Shown here one piece after another: positions 45,223-53,542 of a stretch of 64,000 bases of DNA. Location: contig NZ_BMFW01000006.1 in the NCBI RefSeq assembly GCF_014639275.1, positions 62,001 through 126,000 of the forward strand, given 5' to 3'. The notes beneath the pieces were generated by a model. It was not told the DNA's origin. It saw only the letters and a program-made list of their open reading frames with translations, and made no database searches. The first letter of the stretch is position 1; every line of letters starts with the position of its first letter. A program made the position numbers and the translations under genes. This DNA comes from Arthrobacter liuii. GTDB lineage: Bacteria; Actinomycetota; Actinomycetes; Actinomycetales; Micrococcaceae.

Positions 45223-47195
45223 TGGACGTCCTGGAGGTTCTTTGCTTCTTCGGAGGATTTGAGCTGCCAGGGGACGCTGGCCACCATGACTCCCGGCTCG
45301 AAGTGCAGGCGGGTCTTGATGCGCAGGGCCGTCTGGTTATGCACCAACTGCTCCCACCACTTGCCCACCACGTACTCCGGGATATAGACGACAATGAGGT
45401 CCCGCGGGGAGTCCAGGCGCATCTGCTTGACGTAGTCCATAATGGGCGTGACCGTCTCGCGGTAGGGGCTGGCCAGGACGGTCAGCGGGACCGGGATTTC
45501 GAGCTTTTCCCAGTCGGTAATGGTGTGCGCCGTCTCCTCCGGGTCGATGTCCACCGTGATGGCATCAAGCCGCGAAGGCCGGGACGCGCGGGCGTAGGCC
45601 AATGCGCGCAGCACGGGCTTGCGGATGTGCGACACCAGCAGCACGGCGTGCACCCGGGTGGGCAGCGCACGCGGGGAGGAGTCCTCGTCCACCGCGAGTT
45701 CCTTGGCCACATTGTCGTAGTGGGCCCGGATGCTCCACATGATCAGGAAAAGGATGAACATGGCCAGCAGCGCGATCCAGGCGCCCTGCTGGAACTTGGT
45801 GATCAGCACGATGACCAGCACCAGTCCGGTCATGCCGAAACCTATGGTGTTGATGGTCCGCGACTTGATCATCTTGCGCCTGACGGCCTTGTCCTTGGCG
45901 AGTTTAAGCTCGCGGCCCCAGTGCCGGATCATGCCGAGCTGGCTGAGGGTGAACGAGATGAACACGCCCACGATGTAGAGCTGGATGAGCTTGGTGACGT
46001 CCGCGTCGAACGAAATGATGAGCACCAGGGCACCGGCGGCCAGGGCCAGCACGCCGTTGCTGAACGCGAGCCTGTCGCCACGGGTCCGGAGCTGGCGGGG
46101 CAGGTAGCCGTCCTGGGCCAGGATGGAACCCAGGACCGGGAAGCCGTTGAAGGCAGTGTTGGACGCGAACACCAGGATAACGCCGGTGGCGGCCACCACG
46201 ACATAGAAGGGAATGCTGCCCGCACCAAAGATGGTCTGGGCGATCTGGCTGATGGCCGGGTTCTGGATGTAGCCCTCGGGCAGTGGGTTGCCGTTGAGCA
46301 GGAATTCCTTTGCAGGGTCCAGGACGATGTGGACCTTGGTGGCGTTGGCCAGGTAGATGATGCCGGCCAGCATGGCGGCGCCGATCACGCCCAGGAGCAG
46401 CAGCGTGGTGGCAGCGTTCTTACTCTTGGGGTGCCGGAAGTTTGGGACGCCATTGCTGATGGCTTCGACGCCGGTCAGCGCAGCGGCGCCCGACGAGAAG
46501 GCCCGGAGCAGCAGGAAAGCACCGGCCAGGCCCACCAGGCCCTGGTCGAAGCCTTCCGTCGGAACGATGGTGAAGGCCGCCGACGGCGCCTGCCCGAGCT
46601 GCCCAGTGGCAGCCTGGAACATGCCCACCGCCGTCATGCCAAGGATGGACGCCATGAAGATGTACGTGGGGACTGCGAAGACGCTGCCCGCTTCCTTGAT
46701 GCCGCGCAGGTTCACCAGGGCAAGGATGACGACGCCGATGGTAGCTATGACGGCCTGCTCGCCGTGGAGAGACGGTACAGCCGTGGTGAGGTACGCGGCG
46801 GCCGAGGACATCGACACGGATACCGTCAGGACATAGTCGACAAGGAGGGCCGACGCCACCGTCAGGCCGGCATACTTGCCAAGGTTCTCGTTGGCGATCT
46901 CGTAGTCACCGCCGCCTGACGGATAGGCATGGACATTCTGCCGGTAGGAGGCCACGACAGTCAGGAGCACCACCATCACTGCCAGGCCTACCAAGGGCGA
47001 AATGGCCACTGCGCTGACACCTGCCAGGGCCAGCGTCAGGAGGATTTCGTCCGGCGCGTAGGCTACGGACGACAGGGCGTCGGACGCGAAGATCGGAAGT
47101 GCGATCTTTTTGGGGAGCAGCGTATGGGCCAGGCGGTCATTCCGGAAGGGCCTGCCCACCAGCACGCGTTTGACGGCGTTCAGTATTGTCAACAC
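45219..47195 (-). CDS. APC-superfamily transporter, KimA-like potassium importer
   Basis: A 658-residue protein with about 12 membrane helices (residues 30-480) and a C-terminal soluble domain of about 170 residues. Segments such as LPIFASDALSSVAYAPDEIL, SYRQNVHAYPSGGGDYEIAN-ENLG, LLVDYVLTVSVS, AFSSGAAALTGVEAISNGVP and SNGVLALAA closely parallel Bacillus subtilis KimA (YdaO), a high-affinity K+/H+ symporter; this comparison is from memory. Most annotations would call it an amino-acid permease. The start is GTG 47195. It is divergent from two TrkA-type RCK genes, with no Trk or Ktr membrane subunit nearby, so those RCKs may regulate this protein. No c-di-AMP riboswitch is visible in the short leader. 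Confidence 0.82.
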   Translation of the reverse strand: MLTILNAVKRVLVGRPFRNDRLAHTLLPKKIALPIFASDALSSVAYAPDEILLTLALAGVSAVAISPLVGLAVMVVLLTVVASYRQNVHAYPSGGGDYEIANENLGKYAGLTVASALLVDYVLTVSVSMSSAAAYLTTAVPSLHGEQAVIATIGVVILALVNLRGIKEAGSVFAVPTYIFMASILGMTAVGMFQAATGQLGQAPSAAFTIVPTEGFDQGLVGLAGAFLLLRAFSSGAAALTGVEAISNGVPNFRHPKSKNAATTLLLLGVIGAAMLAGIIYLANATKVHIVLDPAKEFLLNGNPLPEGYIQNPAISQIAQTIFGAGSIPFYVVVAATGVILVFASNTAFNGFPVLGSILAQDGYLPRQLRTRGDRLAFSNGVLALAAGALVLIISFDADVTKLIQLYIVGVFISFTLSQLGMIRHWGRELKLAKDKAVRRKMIKSRTINTIGFGMTGLVLVIVLITKFQQGAWIALLAMFILFLIMWSIRAHYDNVAKELAVDEDSSPRALPTRVHAVLLVSHIRKPVLRALAYARASRPSRLDAITVDIDPEETAHTITDWEKLEIPVPLTVLASPYRETVTPIMDYVKQMRLDSPRDLIVVYIPEYVVGKWWEQLVHNQTALRIKTRLHFEPGVMVASVPWQLKSSEEAKNLQDVQ

Positions 47196-47313
47196 CCCAC
47201 AAAGCTAGTCTGATTCGCGGGCGATGTCATGACGGGCCCCGGCCCGCCCGCACCGGGGCCATGCCGGTAGAGTTCTAGCTGCACGTTCCTGACATAGATA
47301 CAGAGGAGATACG

Positions 47314-47988
47314 GTGGCGCATTTCGTGATCATGGGATGTGGCCGGGTGGGGGCAACGCTGGCGCACACGCTGGAGGATGCCGGGCATTCCGTGGCCATT
47401 ATCGACCAGGACGACCGCGCTTTCCGCCGGCTCCGCCAGGGCTTCACGGGCCGGAAGGTCACCGGGGTGGGCTTTGACCGGGACACCCTCAAGCAGGCAG
47501 GCGTCGGCGAGGCCTACGCCTTCGCTGCCGTCTCCAGCGGCGACAACTCCAACATCCTGGCCACCCGGGTGGCCCGGGAAACGTTCCACGTCCCGCATGT
47601 CGTCGCCAGGATCTATGACCCGGGACGAGCCGAGATCTACCAGCGCCTGGGCATCCCCACCGTGGCCGCAGTCCGCTGGAGCGCCGACCAGGTGCTGCGC
47701 CGCATCCTTCCCGAACAGCACCTTGCAGGGGACTTCCGTGAACCTTCCGGACGCTTGGTACTGGCAGAACTGGACCTGGACGCCGGCTGGATCGGACACC
47801 GGATCAGCAGCATTGAGAAAGCCGCGGATGTCCGCATTGCCTACCTCACCCGCTTCGGCGAGGGCCTGCTCCCTGGTGCCGGAACGGCGTACCAGGACGG
47901 TGACACCGTGCACGCCATGCTGCAGGTGGACCGCAGCGCCCAGATCGCCCAGATCCTCGCCAAAGCCCCCGCCAAGGAGTATCAGTGA
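47314..47988 (+). CDS. TrkA-family potassium uptake protein (RCK), first copy
   Basis: A 224-residue RCK protein: Rossmann RCK_N with MGCGRVGATLAHTLEDAGHS and D-binding DQDD at about 31-34, then RCK_C from about 135. RCK domains sense NAD(H)/ATP or cyclic dinucleotides and gate potassium transporters. GTG start 47314 has GAGGAG six bases upstream. It overlaps the second RCK gene by four bases, so the two probably form a heteromer. In Mycobacterium tuberculosis the matching pair is CeoB-CeoC (Rv2691-Rv2692). Cytosolic, acting at the membrane. Confidence 0.9.
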   Translation: MAHFVIMGCGRVGATLAHTLEDAGHSVAIIDQDDRAFRRLRQGFTGRKVTGVGFDRDTLKQAGVGEAYAFAAVSSGDNSNILATRVARETFHVPHVVARIYDPGRAEIYQRLGIPTVAAVRWSADQVLRRILPEQHLAGDFREPSGRLVLAELDLDAGWIGHRISSIEKAADVRIAYLTRFGEGLLPGAGTAYQDGDTVHAMLQVDRSAQIAQILAKAPAKEYQ

Positions 47989-48743
47989 AAGTCGTTATCG
48001 TCGGTGCAGGCAGTGTCGGATCGTCCATCGCCCGGGAGCTTCTGGCGCATAAGCACGAGATCCTCCTGATCGACCTCAAACCCGAGGTGATCGGGCGCAG
48101 CGGCCTCCGCGGCGCCCACTGGCTCGTCGGGGACGCCTGCGAACTTTCCACGCTGCAGGGCGCCAAGGTGGAGGACGCCGACGTCGTGGTCTCCGCGACG
48201 GGTGATGACAAGGTCAACCTGGTGGTGTCGCTGCTGGCAAAAACCGAGTTCGGGGTTGGCCGCACGGTGGGCCGGGTGAACAACCCGAAGAACGACTGGA
48301 TGTTCAACGACTCATGGGGCGTGGACGTGGCCGTCAACACTCCGCAGCTGATGACCGCCCTGGTGGAGGAGGCGGTGGAGATCGGCGACCTGGTCCGGCT
48401 GCTGACGCTGCAGACCGGCGTCGCATCGCTGGTGGAATTCACTGTCCCCCATGATTCGCACGTCATCGGCATGACCGTCGGAGACATCCATTGGCCCGAG
48501 GACGCCACCCTGGTGGCAATCCTGCGGGACCAGGCACCGATCACTCCAAGCCGGGACGACGTGATCGACGGCGGCGACGAGCTCTTCTTCGTCACCACCA
48601 TTGCGGCTGAGGACGGGCTCCGCGAACTGCTCTCCTCCGCCCCGGGCAGCACCGACTCCGGGGAGCAGGCTGAGGGCAACGGCCAGCCCGCCACCGCCGG
48701 CGGCCATGGACATGCTGCGGACGACGACGGTTTCGACGGCTAG
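47985..48743 (+). CDS. TrkA-family potassium uptake protein (RCK), second copy
   Basis: A 252-residue RCK protein starting MKVVIVGAGSVGSSIARELL, with GAGSVG nucleotide motif and DLKP at the end of strand 2. The RCK_N domain spans 1-130 and RCK_C about 140-210. The last 35 residues are a Ser/Gly/His/Asp-rich tail (GGHGHAADDDGFDG) that could bind metal or be disordered. It is coupled to the first copy by an ATGA-type overlap. It converges on the DUF3159 gene across a 30-bp tandem repeat. Confidence 0.9.
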   Translation: MKVVIVGAGSVGSSIARELLAHKHEILLIDLKPEVIGRSGLRGAHWLVGDACELSTLQGAKVEDADVVVSATGDDKVNLVVSLLAKTEFGVGRTVGRVNNPKNDWMFNDSWGVDVAVNTPQLMTALVEEAVEIGDLVRLLTLQTGVASLVEFTVPHDSHVIGMTVGDIHWPEDATLVAILRDQAPITPSRDDVIDGGDELFFVTTIAAEDGLRELLSSAPGSTDSGEQAEGNGQPATAGGHGHAADDDGFDG

Positions 48744-48780
48744 GACAGTCACGGCGCCTTGGGCTCAAAACCGCCGACGT

Positions 48781-48840
48781 CAGGCTTGCCGGGCGTCAGG
48801 CTAGGTCCGTCAGGCTTGCCGGGCGTCAGGCTAGGTCCGT
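48781..48840. repeat. Tandem 30-bp repeat, two copies
   Basis: Two exact 30-bp copies, 48781-48810 and 48811-48840, each holding CAGGCTTGCCGGGCGTCAGG and CTAGGTCCGT, with a few matching bases on both sides. Like the 57-bp array near base 1010, it sits between the ends of two convergent genes and touches a stop codon (DUF3159). Confidence 0.95.
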
Positions 48841-49613
48841 CAGGCGGCTTGGCCTGCGCCGGCTTCCGCTTCGGCCGGAGCCGGCCGGGTCACGAGCCAC
48901 GCCACCCAGACGCCGAGGATGTACAGGGGTGCGCCCATGATGAGGCGGGTGGTGGCGAGTGCGGCCAGACCGTCGGTGCCCATGAGGTAGAGGGGCACTT
49001 GCACGATGAGCCGGAGCACCAGTACCGCCACGATGATCCAGGTGCCCAGGCGGTATGCCTTGACCCGGTCCGGTTCCTTGCGCCAGTCCACGCCCTCGTT
49101 GCGGATGAAGCCGAAAAGAAGGCCTGCCACAGGCCACTTGACCACGATCGAGAGGACCATCGCCAGGATATAGGCGGCATTGGTGAAGAAGCCGGGCAGG
49201 TAGAAGTCTTCCGCCTTGCCGGTGGTGTTGGCCAGCCAGGCCGATATGCCGACGCCGACGACGCCCGCCAGGGCCTGGGTCAGGGGTCGCCGCTGCACCA
49301 GGCGGACAACCGTGAACACAGCCGCGGACGCCAAGGCGGCCACCAGTGACAGTGTGAGTTCGCGGGTGATGGTGAAGGCGACCAGGAATACGAGTCCGGG
49401 AACAATGCTTTCGGCAATGCCCTGCACTCCCCCGGCGCTCCGCAGGACGTCCACCCTGCCGTCGTGGGTGCGGTGGAGCCCGGCCTTGGCAGCATACTCA
49501 GCGGCCAGCCCTGCCACCGGGGACTGTCCTGCAGCGGGCGGCTTGCCCTGCTGCTGGCCTCCGGTGCCGGGGTTCGCAGTGCCGGATGGTTGTTCGGGCT
49601 CTTGCGCGGTCAT
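48840..49613 (-). CDS. DUF3159 membrane protein
   Basis: A 257-residue actinobacterial membrane protein of the DUF3159 family. After a polar, Gly/Gln-rich N-terminus of about 55 residues come six or so hydrophobic segments (IVPGLVFLVAFTITRELTLS, LVAALASAAVFTVVRLVQRR, AYILAMVLSIVVKWPVAGLL). Function unknown; its conserved position next to the RCK pair suggests a role linked to ion transport, but that is inference. ATG 49613 overlaps the OB-fold gene stop by four bases. Confidence 0.88.
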   Translation of the reverse strand: MTAQEPEQPSGTANPGTGGQQQGKPPAAGQSPVAGLAAEYAAKAGLHRTHDGRVDVLRSAGGVQGIAESIVPGLVFLVAFTITRELTLSLVAALASAAVFTVVRLVQRRPLTQALAGVVGVGISAWLANTTGKAEDFYLPGFFTNAAYILAMVLSIVVKWPVAGLLFGFIRNEGVDWRKEPDRVKAYRLGTWIIVAVLVLRLIVQVPLYLMGTDGLAALATTRLIMGAPLYILGVWVAWLVTRPAPAEAEAGAGQAA

Positions 49614-49993
49614 TCGTTCTCCTGGCGGGACAGTATCTCGTAGCGGGGATTGAATATGGTGGCCATGTCCTTGCCGCGGGCCAGCATCCCCTCGACCCGG
49701 ATCTGCGCGCCTGCCTCGATGCCCTGCACCCGGCGGCGGCCCAGCCACACGACGCGGAGCCTTGGCGGCCTGCCGCTCCCCGGACCGGCGGCGGGACGTT
49801 CGGCGTCGTCCTCGGAAACAATGGCGATGAATTCAGCGGTCCGGTCCGCAGGGACAAAGGTCACTGATTCGACGTGCCCCTGGCACATGACGCGACCCCT
49901 GTCCGGCAGCTGGTGCAGGGGCGTGATCCCCCCGGACGCCGTGGCGGTCCCGCTATGGGGGGACTCAGCCGATTTGGGTGATTTCGGGACCAC
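49610..49993 (-). CDS. OB-fold nucleic-acid-binding protein
   Basis: A 127-residue small protein with an OB-like pattern: VMCQGHVESVTFVPADRTAE, LRVVWLGRRRVQGIEAGAQIRVEGML, FNPRYEIL. It matches the OB-fold protein found next to DUF3710 in mycobacteria (Rv2694c). Start GTG 49993, with GGAGG eight bases upstream, makes it overlap the end of DUF3710 by 29 bases in a different frame. A later start at residue 36 is the only internal ATG. Ligand unknown; DNA or RNA is likely. Confidence 0.8.
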   Translation of the reverse strand: MVPKSPKSAESPHSGTATASGGITPLHQLPDRGRVMCQGHVESVTFVPADRTAEFIAIVSEDDAERPAAGPGSGRPPRLRVVWLGRRRVQGIEAGAQIRVEGMLARGKDMATIFNPRYEILSRQENE

Positions 49994-50678
49994 GTTCGGG
50001 CTCCTCCAGGGTGGGCGCGGCGGGCGGAGGAGTGGTGGAGGCGTCCTTGGGCAGCTTCAGCTGCAGCAGGTCGCGCGGCGGCATGGGGCTGTCGCCGCGG
50101 ACCACGACGACCTGGCGGAACAGGGCCTCGAGCGGCTCAGCTGCGGGGCGCTCCAGCGCTGCAGGTCCGCCCAGGACGCCTCGCAGGAACCAGCGGGGGC
50201 CGTCGACGCCGATGAAGCGGGCCACGCGGTAGCCTTGGCTGCCGTCAGGGAGCCCGGCAGGCAGCTTGGCCACCAGTTCCGTGCCGAAAGCGCCTTCCAC
50301 CTCTTCAACCTGGCCGCCCTGCGAGCCCACCGATTGGCCGATCTGCTCGCGGATCTCGTCCCACAGCGTCTCTGTCTTAGGGGCAGCGAAGGCCTGGAGC
50401 TGGAGGCTGGAGCCGTTCAGGTCCAGGGTGACTGCCACTACCCGTTGGGTGGCCTCTTCGACTTCGAGGCGGAGTTGAAGGCCCTCGCTCGGTGTGATCA
50501 GCAGCGCACCCAGGTCCACGAAGGCGTCGCGGCTGCTGATTTCGGCCTCGTCGAAGGGGCCGTCCTGGCGGCGTGCCGCGGTCGCGGGTGCGCCGTCGCC
50601 GGCCTCCGCAATCGTGAGCTCTTCGGCCGGCTCCGCCGGCTCTTCCTTCTTTGCTTTCCTGCCGAGCCCAAAGACCAT
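49965..50678 (-). CDS. DUF3710 family protein
   Basis: A 237-residue soluble protein of the actinobacterial DUF3710 family. Conserved stretches are DGPFDEAEISSRDAFVDLGA, LWDEIREQIGQSV, GPRWFLRGVLGGPAAL and VVVVRGDSPMPPRDLLQLKLP. Residues 8-45 are a charged Glu/Ala linker. Function unknown. ATG 50678 (MVFGLGRKAKKEE) is preceded by AAGGAG. It lies 107 bp downstream of dut in the same direction. Confidence 0.9.
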   Translation of the reverse strand: MVFGLGRKAKKEEPAEPAEELTIAEAGDGAPATAARRQDGPFDEAEISSRDAFVDLGALLITPSEGLQLRLEVEEATQRVVAVTLDLNGSSLQLQAFAAPKTETLWDEIREQIGQSVGSQGGQVEEVEGAFGTELVAKLPAGLPDGSQGYRVARFIGVDGPRWFLRGVLGGPAALERPAAEPLEALFRQVVVVRGDSPMPPRDLLQLKLPKDASTTPPPAAPTLEEPERGPEITQIG

Positions 50679-50785
50679 GGGTGACTCCTTAATTCTGGAA
50701 TGTGCCAGTTCTGAATTGGTGCCGGCCGGACCCATGGAGGTCCCGCCGTCGTACGTGCTGGCGTGGCAGCGGGTGCAGCCGGGCG

Positions 50786-51310
50786 TCAGGCTCCGGAGAC
50801 GTTGAACCCGCCCGTTGACCCGAACCCTCCCGTGCCGCGCACGGAACCGCTCAATTCGCTGACAGGAACGAATTGGGCATACTCCACCCGCTGGATGACC
50901 ATTTGTGCAATTCTATCGCCGCGGCGCAGCTCTATCGGCCGGGAGGAGTCGGTATTCAGCAGGGTCACGGAGATCTCGCCCCGGTAGCCGGCGTCCACGG
51001 TGCCGGGGGCGTTGACTATCGTGAGGCCGTGCTTGGTGGCCAGGCCGGACCGGGGATGGATCAGGGCTACAAAGCCCTCGGGAAGGGCGATGGCGACCCC
51101 GGTGGGGACCAGTTTGCGCTCCCCCGGCAACAGGACCACGTCCTCCCGGGCACGGAGGTCGGCACCGGCGTCGCCCGGATGCGCGTAGGACGGTGCTTCA
51201 AGCTCAGGATCCAGCATCTTCAACTGCACCTGCAATGTGGAGGCAGCGGCGGCAGGTGAGGCTGCGTCCGGGACAAGGTCTACCGTGGCGGGATGATCAG
51301 TCACAGTCAC
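50786..51310 (-). CDS. dut: Deoxyuridine 5'-triphosphate nucleotidohydrolase
   Basis: dUTPase, 174 residues, hydrolyses dUTP to dUMP, keeping uracil out of DNA and feeding thymidylate. All five motifs appear: [31 protein letters not shown] with catalytic Asp, [11 protein letters not shown] and [14 protein letters not shown] at the C-terminus. The first 22 residues are an extra tail. Start is GTG 51310 or GTG 51304. It diverges from DUF3093 over about 110 bp containing a 10-bp inverted repeat. Confidence 0.96.
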   Translation of the reverse strand: MTVTDHPATVDLVPDAASPAAAASTLQVQLKMLDPELEAPSYAHPGDAGADLRAREDVVLLPGERKLVPTGVAIALPEGFVALIHPRSGLATKHGLTIVNAPGTVDAGYRGEISVTLLNTDSSRPIELRRGDRIAQMVIQRVEYAQFVPVSELSGSVRGTGGFGSTGGFNVSGA

Positions 51311-51351
51311 TCACTCTAACCCGCGCCCCCAAATCAGTCCTAGGGAGCTCT

Positions 51352-51382
51352 GGTCCAGGGGACCGATCAGGGCCCCTGGACC
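51352..51382. promoter_or_regulatory. 10-bp inverted repeat between dut and DUF3093
   Basis: GGTCCAGGGG (51352-51361) and CCCCTGGACC (51373-51382) are exact complements with an 11-base spacer. Placed in the middle of a divergent intergenic region, it could be a shared operator. Confidence 0.55.
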
Positions 51383-51421
51383 CAAGGTGAAATAGCCGGC
51401 CAAAGGTGGAAAGCTTAGGCT

Positions 51422-51910
51422 ATGCCCGAATCAAGCTCGCCTGAGTCCGTTCCCAGCACACCTTCCGCTGGGGCACCTGTTATTTACAGGGAGAAGCTGT
51501 GGCCGAACGCCTGGATCTGGATCATCGCAGCCGGCGTCTCCGCGGCGGGGATCCTGGTATTCGCCCCCATCAGCATGGAAGCAGGCTACACCGCGGCTCT
51601 GGTGCTCTTCGTCATCATCGCTGTCCTCCTGGTCCTCTCCACACCCACCGTTACGGTGACGGCGGACGCCCTCACCGTTGGAAGGGCCACCATCGAACGC
51701 CGGTTTATTGGCGCTGTCCAGCAGTTCAGGTCCGGCGAAGCGACCGCGGAGCGCGGCACCCGGCTGAACGGGCTCGCCTACCTGTGCATCCGCGGCTGGA
51801 TCGATCCCGTGGTGAAGGTCGAGATCACAGACCCGGCGGACCGTACCCCCTACTGGCTGGCCTCGACCCGCCACCCGGAGAAGCTGACGGCAGCCCTGTC
51901 CCGGCACTGA
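51422..51910 (+). CDS. DUF3093 membrane protein
   Basis: A 162-residue DUF3093 protein: a polar N-terminus, two membrane helices (ANAWIWIIAAGVSAAGILVF-like at 29-48 and AGYTAALVLFVIIAVLLVLS at 54-73), then a PH-like soluble domain. Function unknown; it partners dut in mycobacteria (Rv2698) as here. No strong ribosome site is obvious before ATG 51422. In mycobacteria a small DUF4193 gene follows; it is absent here. Confidence 0.88.
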   Translation: MPESSSPESVPSTPSAGAPVIYREKLWPNAWIWIIAAGVSAAGILVFAPISMEAGYTAALVLFVIIAVLLVLSTPTVTVTADALTVGRATIERRFIGAVQQFRSGEATAERGTRLNGLAYLCIRGWIDPVVKVEITDPADRTPYWLASTRHPEKLTAALSRH

Positions 51911-52115
51911 CACTGCCGGGACTCCTGGCGCTAACGCCCGCAGTCTTTGCCTTGGCTCGGCAGTCGCCCCTGGTCGACCCGTGCCGGGGCCAGGCCACTC
52001 CTCGTTCGGGCCCGGATCCAGCGGAAAATCACGGCGCGCCCTGCTCCTTGAGCGAATTCCGCGCTGCCGGGTGGCAGAGTTTCGATTGATAGTAATGCCA
52101 GGGTGGAGGATTTGT

Positions 52116-53438
52116 ATGCAGGATCTACGGCTTGTAGGCGTGCACGACGACGGGACGCATCTCCTGTTGAGCGGGGCCGGCGGCGAGATGTTCCAGCTGC
52201 CGATCGATGAGGCCCTCAGGACGGCCAGCCGGTCCACGGTGAAATCGAGGGCGGAACGGCCTGCCGTTCCGATGTCTCCCAGGGATATCCAGGCCCGCAT
52301 CCGTGCCGGCGCAACCGCTGCGGACGTCGCGGAGTTGTCCGGGATGCCGCTGGCAAAGGTGGAGCGCTACGAAGGGCCCGTCCTGGCGGAACGCGAGTAT
52401 GTTGCCCAGCAGGCTCGGAAAGTCGAAGTCGCCGCGCCCTCTCCCGGCCACGACATTTACCGGTCCGCATTCGGTGACAATCCGGCAACCCTGGGCGACA
52501 TGGTGGCCCACCGCCTGTCCGCCCACGGCATTGACCCCGCAACGGTGGAGTGGGACTCGTGGCGGCGCCAGGACGGCACCTGGACTGTCTCGGCAAGCTT
52601 CGAAGCGAAGCCCGGCGGGACCTCCGGGATCGGAGAAGAGCCGCCCGCGTTGTGGACGTTCAGCCCCGGACGCAAATCACTGCAGAACACAAACCGCTGG
52701 GCGCAGCAGCTGAGTGAACTCGAGCCGCTGGACGGGCCTGTTCCCGCACGCCGGCTCACAGCGGTTTCCGACCGCCCCTTCGATTTCGAGACTGACGCAG
52801 ACGCGTCAAAGATCTCACCCCAAGGCCAGGGTGGCACCGCGCAGGATTCCGGCAAGGAATCCGACGGCCTCCTGGACATGCTCCGCTCGCGGCGCGGCCA
52901 GCGGCTGGGTGTGGACGAGGACTCGGACGATGCACTGGCGCTGCTGCTCACGCACGGCGTGCCCGCTGCCCACCCACGCCCTTCCGAGGTGGTGGCTGAG
53001 GCTGAGGCTGAGGAGCCGGAACCGCAGGATGACGCGCGGGAGGCGCCGGCAGCCCAAGGGGATTCCTTCATTCGGCGCAGGGACACCAGACCGTCCATGC
53101 TTTCACGGCTCAGCCTTCTACCGCCGCACCGCGACGGCCACGATGACGCGCTGCGGCTTCACGACGGCGTCAGCACCGACACACGGGAAATCACCATTGT
53201 GGCGTCCCCGCAGAAGCCCTCCGCTGCTACGCCTGGAGCCGGTTCCGGGACTTCCGGCGGCGCCGGATTGGACGAACTGCTTGGCGGAAACCCCCGCCGC
53301 CCCGCACCCAAGCAGACCGATCCGACCCCTTCTACCGGACAGTTGCCCGAGACTGAGGCGCCGGAACGGCCCGCACGGCCCAAGCGTTCCAGCGTCCCGT
53401 CCTGGGACGAGATCGTCTTCGGTACACGGAGCGATTAG
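52116..53438 (+). CDS. sepH: Septation protein SepH
   Basis: A 440-residue SepH (DUF3071) protein. SepH binds FtsZ and promotes Z-ring assembly in actinobacteria. The N-terminal conserved domain (about 1-150) begins MQDLRLVGVHDDGTHLLLS and contains a helix-turn-helix-like part, MSPRDIQARIRAGATAADVA. After about 230 the chain is low complexity, rich in Asp, Glu, Pro, Ala and Ser, ending in the conserved tail RSSVPSWDEIVFG. ATG 52116 has GGAGGA six bases upstream; a longer frame exists but lacks a ribosome site. Confidence 0.93.
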   Translation: MQDLRLVGVHDDGTHLLLSGAGGEMFQLPIDEALRTASRSTVKSRAERPAVPMSPRDIQARIRAGATAADVAELSGMPLAKVERYEGPVLAEREYVAQQARKVEVAAPSPGHDIYRSAFGDNPATLGDMVAHRLSAHGIDPATVEWDSWRRQDGTWTVSASFEAKPGGTSGIGEEPPALWTFSPGRKSLQNTNRWAQQLSELEPLDGPVPARRLTAVSDRPFDFETDADASKISPQGQGGTAQDSGKESDGLLDMLRSRRGQRLGVDEDSDDALALLLTHGVPAAHPRPSEVVAEAEAEEPEPQDDAREAPAAQGDSFIRRRDTRPSMLSRLSLLPPHRDGHDDALRLHDGVSTDTREITIVASPQKPSAATPGAGSGTSGGAGLDELLGGNPRRPAPKQTDPTPSTGQLPETEAPERPARPKRSSVPSWDEIVFGTRSD

Positions 53439-53542
53439 GAGCAGTTTCTCCGGCCACTGCCGGGGTCGCTGTCATCTCCGCTGCATGCTAGTATCCCCGC
53501 AATCGCTTGGTTTGAAGCTGGAATTAACCCTGGAGGTTCGCC

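Noticed and set aside
47196..47313. c-di-AMP (ydaO) riboswitch ahead of the KimA-like gene
   Set aside because: The divergent gap is only 118 bp and lacks the conserved ydaO aptamer segments.
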